DNA of 64,000 bases from Gordonia pseudamarae (GCF_025273675.1 NZ_CP045809.1:2108001-2172000); one strand, 5' to 3'; positions 38,017-48,524 are shown, numbered from the stretch's first letter. Notes: a model not told the origin generated them from the letters alone. Translations and numbers: made by a program.

Positions 38017-38985
38017 GTGTTGCGTTGGAGAGGCTTGGAAGACATCCCCGCCGATTGGGGTCGCTGCGTGGTCACCATCGGCGTGTTCGACGGTGTCCAC
38101 CGGGGACACGCTCAGCTGATCAATTCGGCGACGACGGCAGCCGAAGAGCGGGGCATCCCGTCGGTGCTGATGACGTTCGACCCGCATCCCACCGAGGTGG
38201 TGCGGCCCGGTGCCCACCCGCCGCAACTGACCACCCTGGCCCGCCGCGCCGAACTGGCCGAGGAACTGGGCATCGACGTGTTCTGTGTCATGCCGTTCAC
38301 CCCTGAGCTGATGTCGCGCACTCCCAAGGATTTCGCGCACGAAGTACTTGTCGAGCACCTGCACGCCGCCGTCGTCGTCGTCGGCGACAACTTCACATTC
38401 GGGCGCAAAGCGGCCGGTGATGTCACCAAACTCGCCGACCTGGGCCAGCGGTTCGGATTCGAGGTGGAGGCGATATCGCTGTTCGGCGAGCACGCCGTCA
38501 CCTACTCGTCCACCTACATCCGTTCGTGCGTGGCCGCCGGCGACGTGGAGAGCGCCGCAGAGGCGCTCGGCCGGCCGCACCGGGTCGAAGGGGTGATCGT
38601 GCACGGCGAGAAACGCGGCCGGGACCTCGGATTCCCCACCGCCAACGTCGCACCGCCGATGTACTCGGCCATCCCCGCCGACGGCGTGTACGCCGCCTGG
38701 TTCACCGTCCTGGGACAGTCACCGGTCATCGGGCAGGTCGAACCGGGGGAGCGCTACCAGGCAGCGGTCTCCGTCGGCACCAACCCGACGTTCTCCGGCC
38801 GGACCCGCACCGTCGAGGCATTCGTCCTGGACAAGACCGCCGACCTGTACGGCCAGCACGTCGCCGTCGACTTCGTCAGCCGCATCCGCGGCATGGAACC
38901 GTTCGCCAACGTCGACGACCTCATCGCCGAGATGAACCGTGACGTGGACAAGACCCGTGTCATCCTGGACGCCACCGACTCCTGA
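38017..38985 (+). CDS. ribF: Bifunctional riboflavin kinase / FAD synthetase
   Basis: Makes FMN and FAD; 322 residues. The N-terminal FMN adenylyltransferase has TIGVFDGVHRGHAQLI, TFDPHPTEVV, GDNFTFGRKAAGD and SSTYIRS; the C-terminal riboflavin kinase has HGEKRGRDLGFPTANV and GTNPTFSG. GTG 38017 matches the family N-terminus (LRWRGLEDIPADWGRC) and follows TAGGCT by exactly 7 nt. Divergent from sirR. Confidence 0.95.
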   Translation: MLRWRGLEDIPADWGRCVVTIGVFDGVHRGHAQLINSATTAAEERGIPSVLMTFDPHPTEVVRPGAHPPQLTTLARRAELAEELGIDVFCVMPFTPELMSRTPKDFAHEVLVEHLHAAVVVVGDNFTFGRKAAGDVTKLADLGQRFGFEVEAISLFGEHAVTYSSTYIRSCVAAGDVESAAEALGRPHRVEGVIVHGEKRGRDLGFPTANVAPPMYSAIPADGVYAAWFTVLGQSPVIGQVEPGERYQAAVSVGTNPTFSGRTRTVEAFVLDKTADLYGQHVAVDFVSRIRGMEPFANVDDLIAEMNRDVDKTRVILDATDS

Positions 38986-39010
38986 TTTGGGGACGGCCCG
39001 GGTTCGCTGG

Positions 39011-39016
39011 TAGATT
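39011..39016 (+). promoter_or_regulatory. Predicted -10 of rpsO
   Basis: TAGATT (TANNNT) 115 nt before the rpsO ATG gives a leader of about 105-110 nt, long enough for the S15 autoregulatory structures known in other bacteria. No clear -35. Confidence 0.4.
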
Positions 39017-39130
39017 CGGCGGTCGGTGTTGCTGCGGTCCGCGGCGGCGCACCACCGGAAACGGGCACCCGGGTGGGTACCCGAGCGCCGGACATCATCG
39101 CGCGGTACTGCACCAACAGGGAGTATCCCC

Positions 39131-39400
39131 ATGTCTTTGACTGCTGAGCAGAAGAAGGTCGTCCTGGCCGAGTACGGCCTGCACGAGACCGACACCGGTT
39201 CGCCGGAGGCGCAGGTCGCGCTGCTGACCAAGCGCATCACCGACCTCACCGAGCACCTCAAGCAGCACAAGCACGACCACCACAGCCGCCGCGGCCTGCT
39301 GCTGCTCGTCGGCCGCCGTCGTCGTCTGCTCAAGTACGTCGCCAAGGTCGACATCAACCGCTACCGTTCGCTCATCGAGCGTCTCGGTCTGCGTCGCTGA
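39131..39400 (+). CDS. rpsO: 30S ribosomal protein S15
   Basis: Primary 16S rRNA-binding protein, 89 residues (exact family length). Diagnostic [40 protein letters not shown] and [19 protein letters not shown] lies ahead of ATG 39131. It is followed by a 507-nt gap before pnp; rpsO-pnp adjacency is widely conserved. Confidence 0.98.
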   Translation: MSLTAEQKKVVLAEYGLHETDTGSPEAQVALLTKRITDLTEHLKQHKHDHHSRRGLLLLVGRRRRLLKYVAKVDINRYRSLIERLGLRR

Positions 39401-39424
39401 CGTTCGCGCCCAATACCTCGCTTC

Positions 39425-39453
39425 GGCCGCCCCCGGTTTTTCCGGAGGCGGTC
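39425..39453 (+). terminator. Stem-loop after rpsO
   Basis: CCGCC-C-CCGG (39427-39436) and CCGG-A-GGCGG (39442-39451) pair around a T5 loop, with extra weak pairs outside. It starts about 25 nt after the rpsO stop. It lacks a T-tract after the stem, so it may be a processing or stability element. Confidence 0.5.
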
Positions 39454-39791
39454 GAACCTGTTGTGGGGGTTGGGGACATCGGTGGGTCACCGGGTTTCGA
39501 GGCTCGTCGCCGGCGCTCCTCGCACCTCAACCGGCGGGGGAGGAGGCCCGCCCGGTTGCGAACCGGCAGGCGGCGCCGGTGTGAGGTGATAGGGTTGGAG
39601 TGGCTGTTGTCAAGATATATGCCGGATGAATACGGGAATCGTCGGTAGATCGGTCCTCGGTAGTGGCCGCCGGAACAAGGGTTCCGGCCGCTTCGATCGA
39701 AGGCCGTCTCCGCGGAACCGGACACAGACGACCGTGGCCGACGTATCTGATCCGCACCATGCCCTGACTCACCCGTGCCCGACGTGGCTCG

Positions 39792-39812
39792 CGCGCACCG
39801 TGTAGGTGCGCG
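39792..39812 (+). promoter_or_regulatory. Hairpin in the pnp leader
   Basis: CGCGCACC (39792-39799) and GGTGCGCG (39805-39812) form a perfect 8-bp stem with loop GTGTA, 95 nt before the pnp ATG. In several bacteria the pnp leader hairpin is cut by RNase III for autoregulation; that role here is inference. Confidence 0.4.
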
Positions 39813-39907
39813 GCGTGCCGTCGGGCCGTCCACAAGATCCGGCCCTGCCGGAGACATACCCGGCCGCGACCGCTGTGCGGCCGACACGAAGGGAATCCGC
39901 ACCTCAC

Positions 39908-42199
39908 ATGACCGATGTGAACACCGACGTCGCCGAAGACTTCGACGACTCGATCACCGAAGCCACCGCCGTCATCGACAACGGCAGCTTCGGCACCCGT
40001 ACCATCCGGTTCGAAACCGGACGTCTCGCCCTGCAGGCCGCCGGTTCGGTGGTCGCCTACCTCGACGACGAGACGATGCTGCTGTCCACCACCGCGGCCT
40101 CCAAGCAGCCGAAGGAGAACTTCGACTTCTTCCCGCTGACCGTCGACGTCGAAGAGCGTATGTACGCCGCCGGCCGTATCCCCGGCTCGTTCTTCCGCCG
40201 CGAGGGCCGTCCCTCCACCGACGCCATCCTCACCTGCCGGCTCATCGACCGGCCGCTGCGCCCGTCGTTCGTCGACGGCCTGCGCAACGAGATCCAGGTC
40301 GTTGTCACCGTCCTGAGCCTGAACCCGCAGGACCTGTACGACGTGCTCGCCATCAACGCGGCATCGGCATCGACCCAGATCGCCGGACTGCCGTTCTCGG
40401 GCCCCGTCGGCGGTGTCCGCGTCGCCCTCATCCCGACCGACGAGAACAAGGCCGGCCAGTGGGTCGCGTTCCCGACCGTCGAGCAGCTTGAAGGCGCCGT
40501 TTTCGACATGGTCGTCGCCGGCCGCATCGTCTCCGGTGAGGGCGCCGACGCCGACGTCGCCATCATGATGGTCGAGGCCGAGGCCACCGAGAACGTCATC
40601 GACATCGTCGCCGGTGGTGCGCAGGCACCCACCGAGGCCATCGTCGCCGAGGGCCTGGAAGCGGCCAAGCCGTTCATCGCCGCCCTGTGCGAGGCGCAGA
40701 AGTCCCTGGCTGCGGCATCGGCGAAGGAGACCGGCGAGTTCCCGCTGTTCCCGCCGTACGAGACCGACGCCTTCGACGCCGTCGCCGCCGCGGCCACCGA
40801 CAAGCTGTCGCAGATCCTCACCATCGCCGCCAAGCACGAGCGCGAGGACGCGACCGACGACCTGAAGGTCGAGATCCTCGACCAGCTCGCCGGCCGGTTC
40901 GAGGGCCGCGAGAAGGAGATCGGTGCGGCGTTCCGCTCGCTCACCAAGAAGCTGGTGCGTCAGCGCATCCTCACCGACCACTTCCGCATCGACGGCCGTG
41001 GCATCACCGACATCCGGTCGCTGTCCGCCGAGGTCGCGGTGATCCCGCGCGCCCACGGTTCGGCACTGTTCGAGCGCGGCGAAACCCAGATCATGGGCGT
41101 CACCACCCTCGACATGGTGAAGATGGCCCAGCAGATCGACTCGCTCGGACCCGAAACGTCCAAGCGGTACATGCACCACTACAACTTCCCGCCGTACTCG
41201 ACCGGTGAGACCGGTCGCGTCGGATCGCCCAAGCGTCGCGAGATCGGCCACGGCGCACTCGCCGAGCGGGCCCTGGTGCCGGTGTTGCCGAGCGTCGCGG
41301 ACTTCCCCTACGCGATCCGTCAGGTGTCCGAGGCATTGGGCTCCAACGGTTCCACCTCGATGGGTTCGGTGTGCGCCTCGACCCTGTCGCTGCTGAACGC
41401 CGGTGTGCCGCTGCGCGCCCCGGTCGCCGGTATCGCGATGGGTCTGGTCTCCGATCAGGTCGACGGCGAAACCCGTTATGTCGCACTGACCGACATCCTC
41501 GGCGCCGAAGACGCGTTCGGCGACATGGACTTCAAGGTTGCCGGCACCAAGGATTTCGTGACCGCGCTGCAGCTGGACACCAAACTCGACGGCATCCCGT
41601 CGCACGTGCTCGCCGGTGCGCTCAGCCAGGCCAAGGACGCCCGGCTGACCATCCTCGACGTGATGGCCGAGGCCATCGACGAGCCCGACGAGATGAGCCG
41701 GTACGCGCCGCGGATCACCACCATCAAGATCCCCGTCGACAAGATCGGTGAGCTGATCGGCCCCAAGGGCAAGACGATCAACGGCATCACCGAGGAGACC
41801 GGCGCCAACATCTCCATCGAGGACGACGGCACCGTGTTTGTCGGCGCCGCCGACGGCCCGTCGGCGCAGGCCGCGATCGACCGGGTCAACGCCATCGCCA
41901 ACCCGCAGCTGCCCAAGGTGGGCGAACGCTTCCTGGGCACTGTGGTCAAGACCACCGCGTTCGGCGCGTTCGTGTCGCTGCTCCCGGGCCGCGACGGTCT
42001 GGTGCACATCTCCAAGCTCGGCAAGGGCAAGCGCATCAACAAGGTGGAGGACGTGGTGAACGTCGGCTCCAAGTTGCGCGTGGAGATCGCCGACATCGAC
42101 GAGCGCGGCAAGATCAGCCTCGTGCCGGTGGACGACGACAAGGTCAACGAGGCCAAGGCCGACGCGGAGAAGGCCGACGCGGAGAAGGCCAACGCCTGA
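39908..42199 (+). CDS. pnp: Polyribonucleotide nucleotidyltransferase (PNPase)
   Basis: 3'-5' phosphorolytic exonuclease, 763 residues. The first RNase PH core begins at about 20 ([20 protein letters not shown]), followed by an alpha-helical linker, the second RNase PH core (about 330-560; [20 protein letters not shown]), a KH domain ([20 protein letters not shown]) and an S1 domain ([21 protein letters not shown]). The C-terminus repeats ADAEK. ATG 39908 matches the family start; an upstream GTG-type extension is not supported. A strong terminator follows. Confidence 0.97.
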   Translation: MTDVNTDVAEDFDDSITEATAVIDNGSFGTRTIRFETGRLALQAAGSVVAYLDDETMLLSTTAASKQPKENFDFFPLTVDVEERMYAAGRIPGSFFRREGRPSTDAILTCRLIDRPLRPSFVDGLRNEIQVVVTVLSLNPQDLYDVLAINAASASTQIAGLPFSGPVGGVRVALIPTDENKAGQWVAFPTVEQLEGAVFDMVVAGRIVSGEGADADVAIMMVEAEATENVIDIVAGGAQAPTEAIVAEGLEAAKPFIAALCEAQKSLAAASAKETGEFPLFPPYETDAFDAVAAAATDKLSQILTIAAKHEREDATDDLKVEILDQLAGRFEGREKEIGAAFRSLTKKLVRQRILTDHFRIDGRGITDIRSLSAEVAVIPRAHGSALFERGETQIMGVTTLDMVKMAQQIDSLGPETSKRYMHHYNFPPYSTGETGRVGSPKRREIGHGALAERALVPVLPSVADFPYAIRQVSEALGSNGSTSMGSVCASTLSLLNAGVPLRAPVAGIAMGLVSDQVDGETRYVALTDILGAEDAFGDMDFKVAGTKDFVTALQLDTKLDGIPSHVLAGALSQAKDARLTILDVMAEAIDEPDEMSRYAPRITTIKIPVDKIGELIGPKGKTINGITEETGANISIEDDGTVFVGAADGPSAQAAIDRVNAIANPQLPKVGERFLGTVVKTTAFGAFVSLLPGRDGLVHISKLGKGKRINKVEDVVNVGSKLRVEIADIDERGKISLVPVDDDKVNEAKADAEKADAEKANA

Positions 42200-42230
42200 C
42201 CACGATCGCCTGACTGATCAGAACACGTGA

Positions 42231-42266
42231 ATCGGCCCGCCATCCTCACCTGGATGGCGGGCCGAT
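42231..42266 (+). terminator. Strong stem-loop terminator after pnp
   Basis: ATCGGCCCGCCATCC (42231-42245) pairs perfectly over 15 bp with GGATGGCGGGCCGAT (42252-42266) around a 6-nt loop, 31 nt after the pnp stop. Only a short CTCGTT follows, so it is a GC-rich, L-shaped actinobacterial terminator. It may also serve the small antisense gene at 42293-42430. Confidence 0.85.
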
Positions 42267-42292
42267 CTCGTTGTCGATGTTCGCGTATCTGC

Positions 42293-42430
42293 TCAGGAAT
42301 TGCCCGGCCGATCGTTACCGGGACCGAGTGAACCGTTGCCGAGGGCGGTGGTGAGCAGCGTGGTGCTCTGCTGCATCCCGACCGTCAACTTGGCGAACCC
42401 GGTACGGACCTCTGTCTCGAGTCCGGTCAC
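42293..42430 (-). CDS. Small coiled-coil protein, uncertain start
   Basis: The minus strand carries a 45-codon frame from GTG 42430: VTGLETEVRTGFAKLTVGMQ, then QSTTLLTTALG and a Gly/Pro/Asn tail. The frame continues upstream without a stop to 42485 (GGRLTGLEDRVTGLE), giving a heptad pattern of Leu/Val typical of short trimeric coiled coils, but no ATG/GTG occurs there. A minus-strand TAGGCT box (42487-42482) lies upstream. Coding is suggested by the residue pattern; the start may be non-canonical or broken by an indel in the G6 run near 42455. Confidence 0.45.
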   Translation of the reverse strand: MTGLETEVRTGFAKLTVGMQQSTTLLTTALGNGSLGPGNDRPGNS

Positions 42431-42561
42431 CCGGTCTTCGAGTCCAGTCAGTCGCCCCCCGTCGATTGTTCGTGTCCGTTCAGCCTAACGGCTTCCGGTC
42501 GCTGTCGCCGATAGTTATCCACAGGCGCGATCGGGGTAAGTAGCGGCCGTAGAATCACGGG

Positions 42562-44067
42562 GTGCCCCAGGTGACTCCGCAGACGCCGACCCCGGACCCA
42601 CGTTCGCGCGGGTGGGAGACCGGCATGACCGGCAGCAAACTGACGGTGCCGCACCGGGTCGGCGAGACACCGACCGGCGCGATCGGCGCGCTCATCTCCG
42701 GTGAGCCGCTGATGGTGCCCGCGTCGATGTCGGTCCGTGATGCCGCGACGGTGATGACCGAACGCGGTTTCGCGGCTCTGGTCGTCGCCCTGGGCGAGGA
42801 GTTCGGGGTGCTGACGGACGTCGGGATCAGGGTCGACGTGGTGGTGACCGGTGTTGATCCGCGGACCCCGGTCGGCGAGGTCGTCGGACCTCGGGTACCG
42901 GCGGTGCCCGCCGAGACTCCGGTGGCGGCCGTCCTCGCGCTCGTCCTCGAAAACGACCTGACGTGTGTGCCGGTGGTCGACGGTGCGGGCACTCTGCTCG
43001 GCGCGGTGACCGCAGCCGACCTGCTGTCGGCACCGGCCGGTCCGAGCCTGACCCTCCGCCGGCAAATCGATGTCGCCACAACAGCGTCGGCGTTGCAGCA
43101 CCACGCCCAGCGAATCCCGTTCTTCGTGGCCGACCTGGTCCGCCGGGGCCAGGCCGCGCACGAGGTCAGCGCGATCGCCTCGCTGCTCAGCGATGCGGTG
43201 GTGCGGCGGGCATTGGATCTGGTGAGCGACAGGGACGGCCTCGATCGGTCCGCGATCCGGTGGTTGTCGTTGGGCAGCAACGCCCGCCGCGATGCCGTAC
43301 TCAGCTCCGATGTCGACTCGGCGGTCGCTTTCGCCGACGATGTCTCCGACGCCGACATCGCCCGGTTCCGGCAGGCGTGCGCCGAAGTGATCGGCATCGC
43401 CGGAGGCGGTGGACTGGCCATCGACCGCAATGGCGTCGTCGCCTCCAAACCCTGGTTCTCGCGTCGGCGCGGCGAGTGGCACGAGGCCGCACAGACGTGG
43501 ATGGACTCACCACTGCGGGACGAGGCCATTGTGTACACCTCGCTACTGCTCGATTCCCGGCCCATCTGGGGGTCCGGCGGCACGGGGATGGAGATGGTGC
43601 TCGACGGGCTGCGCACGCGCCGCAGCACCATGGGCTTGCTGCTGGCCGAGGCGTTGACCACCAAAGCGCGCCTGCGCACGATGCGAGATGTGCTCTCCGG
43701 GAAGGGCGGCACTTTCGATATCAAGGAGTACGCTCTGGCGCCGCTCACCGACATCGCGCGCTGGGTGGCGCTGTTCGTCGGCTCCGACGAGCGCGATACC
43801 CGGTCGCGTCTGCGGGCGGCCGCGGGCAGTGTCGTATTGCCGGGTGATCAGGCGTCCACGCTGATCGAGGTGTTCGAGGTGCTGCAACGGGTGCGGCTGA
43901 ACTATCAGGTGGCGCAATTCGACCAAGGCGACAAGGTGACGGACCTGCTGGAGATGAAACGATTGTCGCCGTTGGAACGCAGTCTGGTGGCGCAGGCCGT
44001 CCGTGAGATCGCCGGCACCCAGCGCAGGCTCGACAATCTCGGGCAGAATCTACCGCTCGTCGACTGA
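42562..44067 (+). CDS. CBS-pair and DUF294 nucleotidyltransferase-like protein
   Basis: Signal-transduction type protein of about 501 residues. A CBS pair lies at about 45-160 (PASMSVRDAATVMTERGFAALVV; ENDLTCVPVVDGAGTLLGAVT), followed by a DUF294 nucleotidyltransferase-like domain (about 185-330; WLSLGSNARRDAVLSSDVDSAVAF, i.e. G-S-x-AR-x6-SDxD) and a substrate-binding helical domain to the end. Similar proteins in other bacteria have GlnD-like folds, with no proven activity. TAGAAT lies 6 nt before GTG 42562; ATG 42625 is an alternative start. Confidence 0.85.
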   Translation: MPQVTPQTPTPDPRSRGWETGMTGSKLTVPHRVGETPTGAIGALISGEPLMVPASMSVRDAATVMTERGFAALVVALGEEFGVLTDVGIRVDVVVTGVDPRTPVGEVVGPRVPAVPAETPVAAVLALVLENDLTCVPVVDGAGTLLGAVTAADLLSAPAGPSLTLRRQIDVATTASALQHHAQRIPFFVADLVRRGQAAHEVSAIASLLSDAVVRRALDLVSDRDGLDRSAIRWLSLGSNARRDAVLSSDVDSAVAFADDVSDADIARFRQACAEVIGIAGGGGLAIDRNGVVASKPWFSRRRGEWHEAAQTWMDSPLRDEAIVYTSLLLDSRPIWGSGGTGMEMVLDGLRTRRSTMGLLLAEALTTKARLRTMRDVLSGKGGTFDIKEYALAPLTDIARWVALFVGSDERDTRSRLRAAAGSVVLPGDQASTLIEVFEVLQRVRLNYQVAQFDQGDKVTDLLEMKRLSPLERSLVAQAVREIAGTQRRLDNLGQNLPLVD

Positions 44068-44122
44068 CCCGGCGGTGATGAGAGGGGTCGGCCCCGGGCC
44101 GACTCGAAAGGCGTGGTGACAA

Positions 44123-44896
44123 ATGTGTTTGATTGTGTTCGCGGTCAACGTGATCGACGGCTACCCGCTGGTGGTGGCCGCCAACCGCGACGAGTTCTAC
44201 TTCCGTGGGAGCGAACCCATCCACCGGTGGGCCGATGCGCCGATCATCGCCGGTCGTGATGCGGTGGCCGGCGGCACCTGGATGGGGGTCAGTACCGAGG
44301 TTCCGGGACGATTCGCCGCCGTCACCAATGTGCGTGACGGTGAGCCGGTGCCCCAGCCGGACAAGCGATCCCGGGGCGCGTTGCCCGTCGACTTCCTAAC
44401 CTCCGGGATATCTCCGGCCGATGAGGCGCGACGCCTCGCCGACACCGCCGACGCCTACGCACCGGTCAATCTCCTTGTTTCCGACGGTGATTCATTGTGG
44501 TGGGCGGCAAACAGACCCGAGGTCGCCGCGCAACGGGTCACCGACGGGGTGCATGGGCTTTCCAATGGCGCACTGGACAATTCGTGGCCCAAGGTCACCC
44601 GGACCGTTGATTCGGTGGCCGGTATGCTGAATACTGTTGCGCCTCAATCGGATACCGTTGACGAGGCGCTGTTCGCGATCCTCGCCGACGACCGGCCCGC
44701 ACCGGATGAATCGCTGCCCGACACCGGCGTCGGCCTCGACCGGGAACGGGACCTGTCGCCCGCATTCATCCGCATCCCCGGTTACGGCACCCGGACCAGT
44801 TCGGTGCTGTGGATGCGGGCCGACGGGCACGGCGTGCTCACCGAACGACGGTTCGACGAGGGTCGCTACCTCGACCAGTCGGTAATCGAGTGGTAG
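44123..44896 (+). CDS. NRDE/TANGO2-family protein
   Basis: Ser/Thr-rich T10-like (NRDE) family, 257 residues. It starts MCLIVFAVN, with Cys2 the presumed Ntn-hydrolase-type nucleophile, followed by the signature VVAANRDEFYFRGSEPIHRW, GRDAVAGGTWMGVS and HGLSNGALDNSWPKV. The eukaryotic TANGO2 relatives are tied to lipid/heme handling, with molecular function unsettled. A GAAAGG-like ribosome binding site precedes ATG 44123. It is monocistronic or the start of the dapB group. Confidence 0.9.
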   Translation: MCLIVFAVNVIDGYPLVVAANRDEFYFRGSEPIHRWADAPIIAGRDAVAGGTWMGVSTEVPGRFAAVTNVRDGEPVPQPDKRSRGALPVDFLTSGISPADEARRLADTADAYAPVNLLVSDGDSLWWAANRPEVAAQRVTDGVHGLSNGALDNSWPKVTRTVDSVAGMLNTVAPQSDTVDEALFAILADDRPAPDESLPDTGVGLDRERDLSPAFIRIPGYGTRTSSVLWMRADGHGVLTERRFDEGRYLDQSVIEW

Positions 44897-44911
44897 GCGA
44901 TCGAGCGATAG

Positions 44912-45748
<837 letters not shown>

Positions 45749-45752
45749 GGCG

Positions 45753-46355
45753 ATGGCCCCAGAAGGCAGCGGCAGCACAGAAGGCACCGGCAACGCAGAA
45801 GGCACCGGCAACACAGAAGGCACGGGCAGTACCGAGAACGTCGGCAACGCCGAGAACCCCGGAGGCGCAGGCGATGTCGGTAAGCGGCGCGAGCGGGACG
45901 CCCGTCCGATCGTCTGGATCATCGGGTTCCTGGTCGTCGCGTTGTTCGTGTACTTCGCGATGCTCGGGTGGCGTGGTTTCGGGCTGATCGCCACCGGTGA
46001 GGTCGCCGGTATCGGTCTGGGCGTCGGGGTGATCCTGCTGCCGATCATCGGCGTATGGCTGGTGTATTCGACGCTGCGCGCCGGTATCGAACACCAGCAA
46101 CTCGCCCGTGCCATCAAGGACGACGGTCGCGAACTCGACATCTCGCACCTGCCCATCCGCCCGTCGGGACGTCTCGAACGCGACGCCGCCGACGAGCTGT
46201 TCGCGCAGGTCAAGGCCGAATGGGAAGCCGACCCCGAGGACTGGCGCAACACCTACCGCATCGCCCGCGCCTACGACTACGCCGGCGACCGCACCCGTGC
46301 CCGCGAGATGATGAAACGGGCTGTCGGGCAGTACCACCACGTACAGGGCCGGTGA
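45753..46355 (+). CDS. Two-helix membrane protein with repetitive N-terminus
   Basis: A 200-residue protein. A disordered N-terminus made of GTGN/STE-like repeats (about 1-42) precedes two membrane helices (about 52-74 and 83-105) and a cytosolic helical domain with DISHLPIRPSGRLERDAAD and NTYRIARAYDYAGDRTRARE, a TPR-like C-terminus. It resembles Rv2772c, the conserved membrane gene after dapB in mycobacteria. It begins 4 nt after dapB. The N-terminal DNA repeat (45765-45830) has imperfect 15-bp units. Confidence 0.78.
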   Translation: MAPEGSGSTEGTGNAEGTGNTEGTGSTENVGNAENPGGAGDVGKRRERDARPIVWIIGFLVVALFVYFAMLGWRGFGLIATGEVAGIGLGVGVILLPIIGVWLVYSTLRAGIEHQQLARAIKDDGRELDISHLPIRPSGRLERDAADELFAQVKAEWEADPEDWRNTYRIARAYDYAGDRTRAREMMKRAVGQYHHVQGR

Positions 46356-46443
46356 GTTCCCGGCAACCGGCTCACCGGCGGAGGGGAAGGCAGCATGATC
46401 GAGCAACGGCAGATTCTCGCCGGTACCGGGGCGGGCACCTCCG

Positions 46444-46911
46444 ATGGCTGACGGCAGGCGACGACTGCTGATCGTTCACCACACCCCCTCGCCGCACTGT
46501 CAGGCGATGTTCGAGGCGGTCATCAGCGGTGCGACCGACCCCGAGATCGAAGGTGTCGACGTCGTTCGTCGTGCCGCCCTGTCCGTTGCCGCAACCGACT
46601 TCCTCGACGCCGACGGGTACGTACTCGGAAGCCCCGCCAACCTCGGCTACATCTCCGGCGCGCTCAAGCACGCCTTCGACTGTTCGTACTATCAGATCCT
46701 CGATTCGACGCGCGGCCGCCCATACGGGCTGTACCTACACGCCAACGAGGGAGCCGAGGGGGCCGAGCGCGCTGTCGCGGCGATCACGACCGGCCTGGGT
46801 TGGACGAAGGCCGCCGACAACGTCGTCGCGTCGAACAAGCCGGACAAGGCGGACCTCGAACGGTGCTGGGAACTGGGCGCTTCCATCGCCGCCGGGCTCA
46901 TGGAGCAGTGA
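46444..46911 (+). CDS. NAD(P)H-dependent oxidoreductase / flavodoxin-fold protein
   Basis: A 155-residue flavodoxin-like protein. It has LLIVHHTPSPHCQAMFEAV as the phosphate-binding loop (T-P-S-P-H-C-Q in place of T-x-T-G-N/T), GYVLGSPANLGYISGALKHAFDC and GRPYGLYLHANEGAEGAERAV. It probably binds FMN or is a quinone/azo-reductase type enzyme. Corresponds to Rv2771c in the dapB-thyA stretch of M. tuberculosis. The 219 nt after it (46912-47130) hold no gene and lead to the thyA promoter. Confidence 0.85.
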   Translation: MADGRRRLLIVHHTPSPHCQAMFEAVISGATDPEIEGVDVVRRAALSVAATDFLDADGYVLGSPANLGYISGALKHAFDCSYYQILDSTRGRPYGLYLHANEGAEGAERAVAAITTGLGWTKAADNVVASNKPDKADLERCWELGASIAAGLMEQ

Positions 46912-47117
46912 CCCCGGAACATCGGATGAGCGGATCGCCGGACATCGAGCGACCTTCTGGCGGGCCGTGATCTCGTCCGGGGACCGCGGCCGGGCCAACT
47001 CGAAGACTGTCGGCGGTTCTCCCCACTCCTGACCACCCAGCCGGGACAACGGTTTCAGTTCGGCGATGACCGGGCGGCCGCCAGGGACCATGGCCGAATC
47101 GTTACAGCGGGCCTGCG

Positions 47118-47123
47118 TAAACT
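47118..47123 (+). promoter_or_regulatory. Leaderless -10 box of thyA
   Basis: TAAACT fits TANNNT, and GTG 47131 follows after exactly 7 nt. This supports the N-terminally extended ThyA start over later GTG codons. Confidence 0.5.
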
Positions 47124-47130
47124 TGCGCTG

Positions 47131-47997
47131 GTGAGTGCAGGGCGAACGGATCGATGGGACGAAGTGACGGGCAATTACGCGACGAGCGCCGCGTCGGGCG
47201 TCATTCCCACGCCGTACGAGGACCTGCTGCGGCTGGTGCTGGCCCACGGCACACCGAAGGCCGACCGCACCGGGACCGGTACCCGCAGCGTCTTCGGACA
47301 TCAGCTGCGGTATGACCTATCGGCCGGATTTCCACTGATCACCACCAAGAAGGTGCACCTGAAGTCGATCATCTACGAGTTGCTGTGGTTCCTGCGCGGC
47401 GACTCGAACATCGGCTGGCTGCACGAGCACGGGGTGACCATCTGGGACGAGTGGGCCGACGACTTCGGTGAACTGGGGCCGATCTACGGCGCGCAGTGGC
47501 GGGCGTGGCCCACACCGTCGGGAGAGCACATCGACCAGATTTCCGTGGCGCTGGACATGCTGCGAACCGACCCCGATTCGCGGCGCAACATCGTGTCGGC
47601 GTGGAACGTGGGGGAGATCCCCCAGATGGCGTTGCCACCGTGCCACGCCTTCTTCCAGTTTTACGTGGCCGACGGAAAGTTGTCGTGCCAGCTGTACCAG
47701 CGCAGCGCGGACCTGTTTCTGGGCGTCCCGTTCAACATCGCCTCCTACGCGCTGCTGACCCACATGATGGCGGCGCAGGCGGGCCTGGACGTCGGCGAAT
47801 TCATCTGGACCGGGGGCGACTGCCACATCTACGACAACCATGTCGAGCAGGTCACCAGGCAGCTGTCGCGGGAGCCCTACCCGTACCCCAGACTGTTGCT
47901 GCGGAAACGTGATTCGCTGTTCTCCTATGAGTACGACGATATCGAGGTCGTCGGCTATCAATCCCATCCCGGCATCGCCGCGCCCGTGGCCGTCTGA
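47131..47997 (+). CDS. thyA: Thymidylate synthase (folate-dependent, ThyA)
   Basis: Methylates dUMP to dTMP using methylene-THF; 288 residues. [16 protein letters not shown] starts the core; the catalytic cysteine lies in [33 protein letters not shown] and [12 protein letters not shown] bind dUMP. About 24 extra residues precede the family start and are supported by the leaderless -10. The window also encodes ThyX, so both dTMP routes are present, as in M. tuberculosis. Followed 2 nt later by dfrA. Confidence 0.96.
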   Translation: MSAGRTDRWDEVTGNYATSAASGVIPTPYEDLLRLVLAHGTPKADRTGTGTRSVFGHQLRYDLSAGFPLITTKKVHLKSIIYELLWFLRGDSNIGWLHEHGVTIWDEWADDFGELGPIYGAQWRAWPTPSGEHIDQISVALDMLRTDPDSRRNIVSAWNVGEIPQMALPPCHAFFQFYVADGKLSCQLYQRSADLFLGVPFNIASYALLTHMMAAQAGLDVGEFIWTGGDCHIYDNHVEQVTRQLSREPYPYPRLLLRKRDSLFSYEYDDIEVVGYQSHPGIAAPVAV

Positions 47998-47999
47998 CC

Positions 48000-48494
48000 G
48001 TGATTCAGCTTGTCTGGGCGCAGGACCGCAACGGGGCGATCGGCCGCGCCAACACCATCCCGTGGCGGGTGCCCGAGGACATGCGGCGGTTCCGCGAACT
48101 CACCGGCACATCTCCGGTGATCATGGGGCGGCGCACCTGGGAGTCGTTGCCGGCGGCGTTCCGGCCGCTGCCGGGGCGGCGCAACATCGTCATCAGCCGC
48201 AATCCCGCGCTGGACGCGGACGGTGCCGAGGTGGTCGGGTCCGTCGACGAGGCGTACGAGTTGACCGGTGCGCGTGATGACGCGACGACGGTGTCGGTGA
48301 TGGGCGGGGAGCAGATCTACCGGGCCTCGATCGGCGGGGCCGACGAACTCCGCGTGACCGAACTCGACCTTGAGGTCGAGAACCCGGACGCCTTCGCTCC
48401 CGGGATCGACGACACCTGGCAGGTCGCCGATCGTGGTGAGTGGCTCACATCCTCGACAGGGACGAGGTACCGGTTCGTCGACTACCGCCGGTAG
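48000..48494 (+). CDS. dfrA: Dihydrofolate reductase
   Basis: Regenerates THF from DHF for ThyA; 164 residues, with IQLVWAQDRNGAIGRANTIPWR, VPEDMRRFRELT (the acidic active-site residue of the helix), VIMGRRTWESLP, RRNIVISRN and VMGGEQIYRASI. GTG 48000 is 2 nt after thyA. Confidence 0.96.
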   Translation: MIQLVWAQDRNGAIGRANTIPWRVPEDMRRFRELTGTSPVIMGRRTWESLPAAFRPLPGRRNIVISRNPALDADGAEVVGSVDEAYELTGARDDATTVSVMGGEQIYRASIGGADELRVTELDLEVENPDAFAPGIDDTWQVADRGEWLTSSTGTRYRFVDYRR

Positions 48495-48524
48495 CCGGAG
48501 GCCCGACCGACTAGCGTGGGCGGT

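Larger units (their letters stand above)
39401..39907. other. rpsO-pnp intergenic region
   Basis: 507 nt with no convincing gene. It contains two stem-loops (39425-39453 and 39792-39812) and a possible promoter around 39607-39633 (TTGTCA, then GAATAC with a short 15-nt spacer). The short frames here have off-frame, Arg-rich composition. Confidence 0.6.

Noticed and set aside
39463..39648. 61-codon plus-strand frame in the rpsO-pnp spacer
   Set aside because: Arg-rich, off-frame composition and overlaps the stem-loop region; no ribosome binding site.
39527..42007. 826-codon open frame on the minus strand
   Set aside because: Mirror of pnp; His/Asp/Arg/Gly-rich composition typical of antisense frames in GC-rich DNA.
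46912..47130. Search for a small gene or RNA between the flavodoxin gene and thyA
   Set aside because: No frame with coding character and no strong stem-loop; only the thyA -10 box was supportable.
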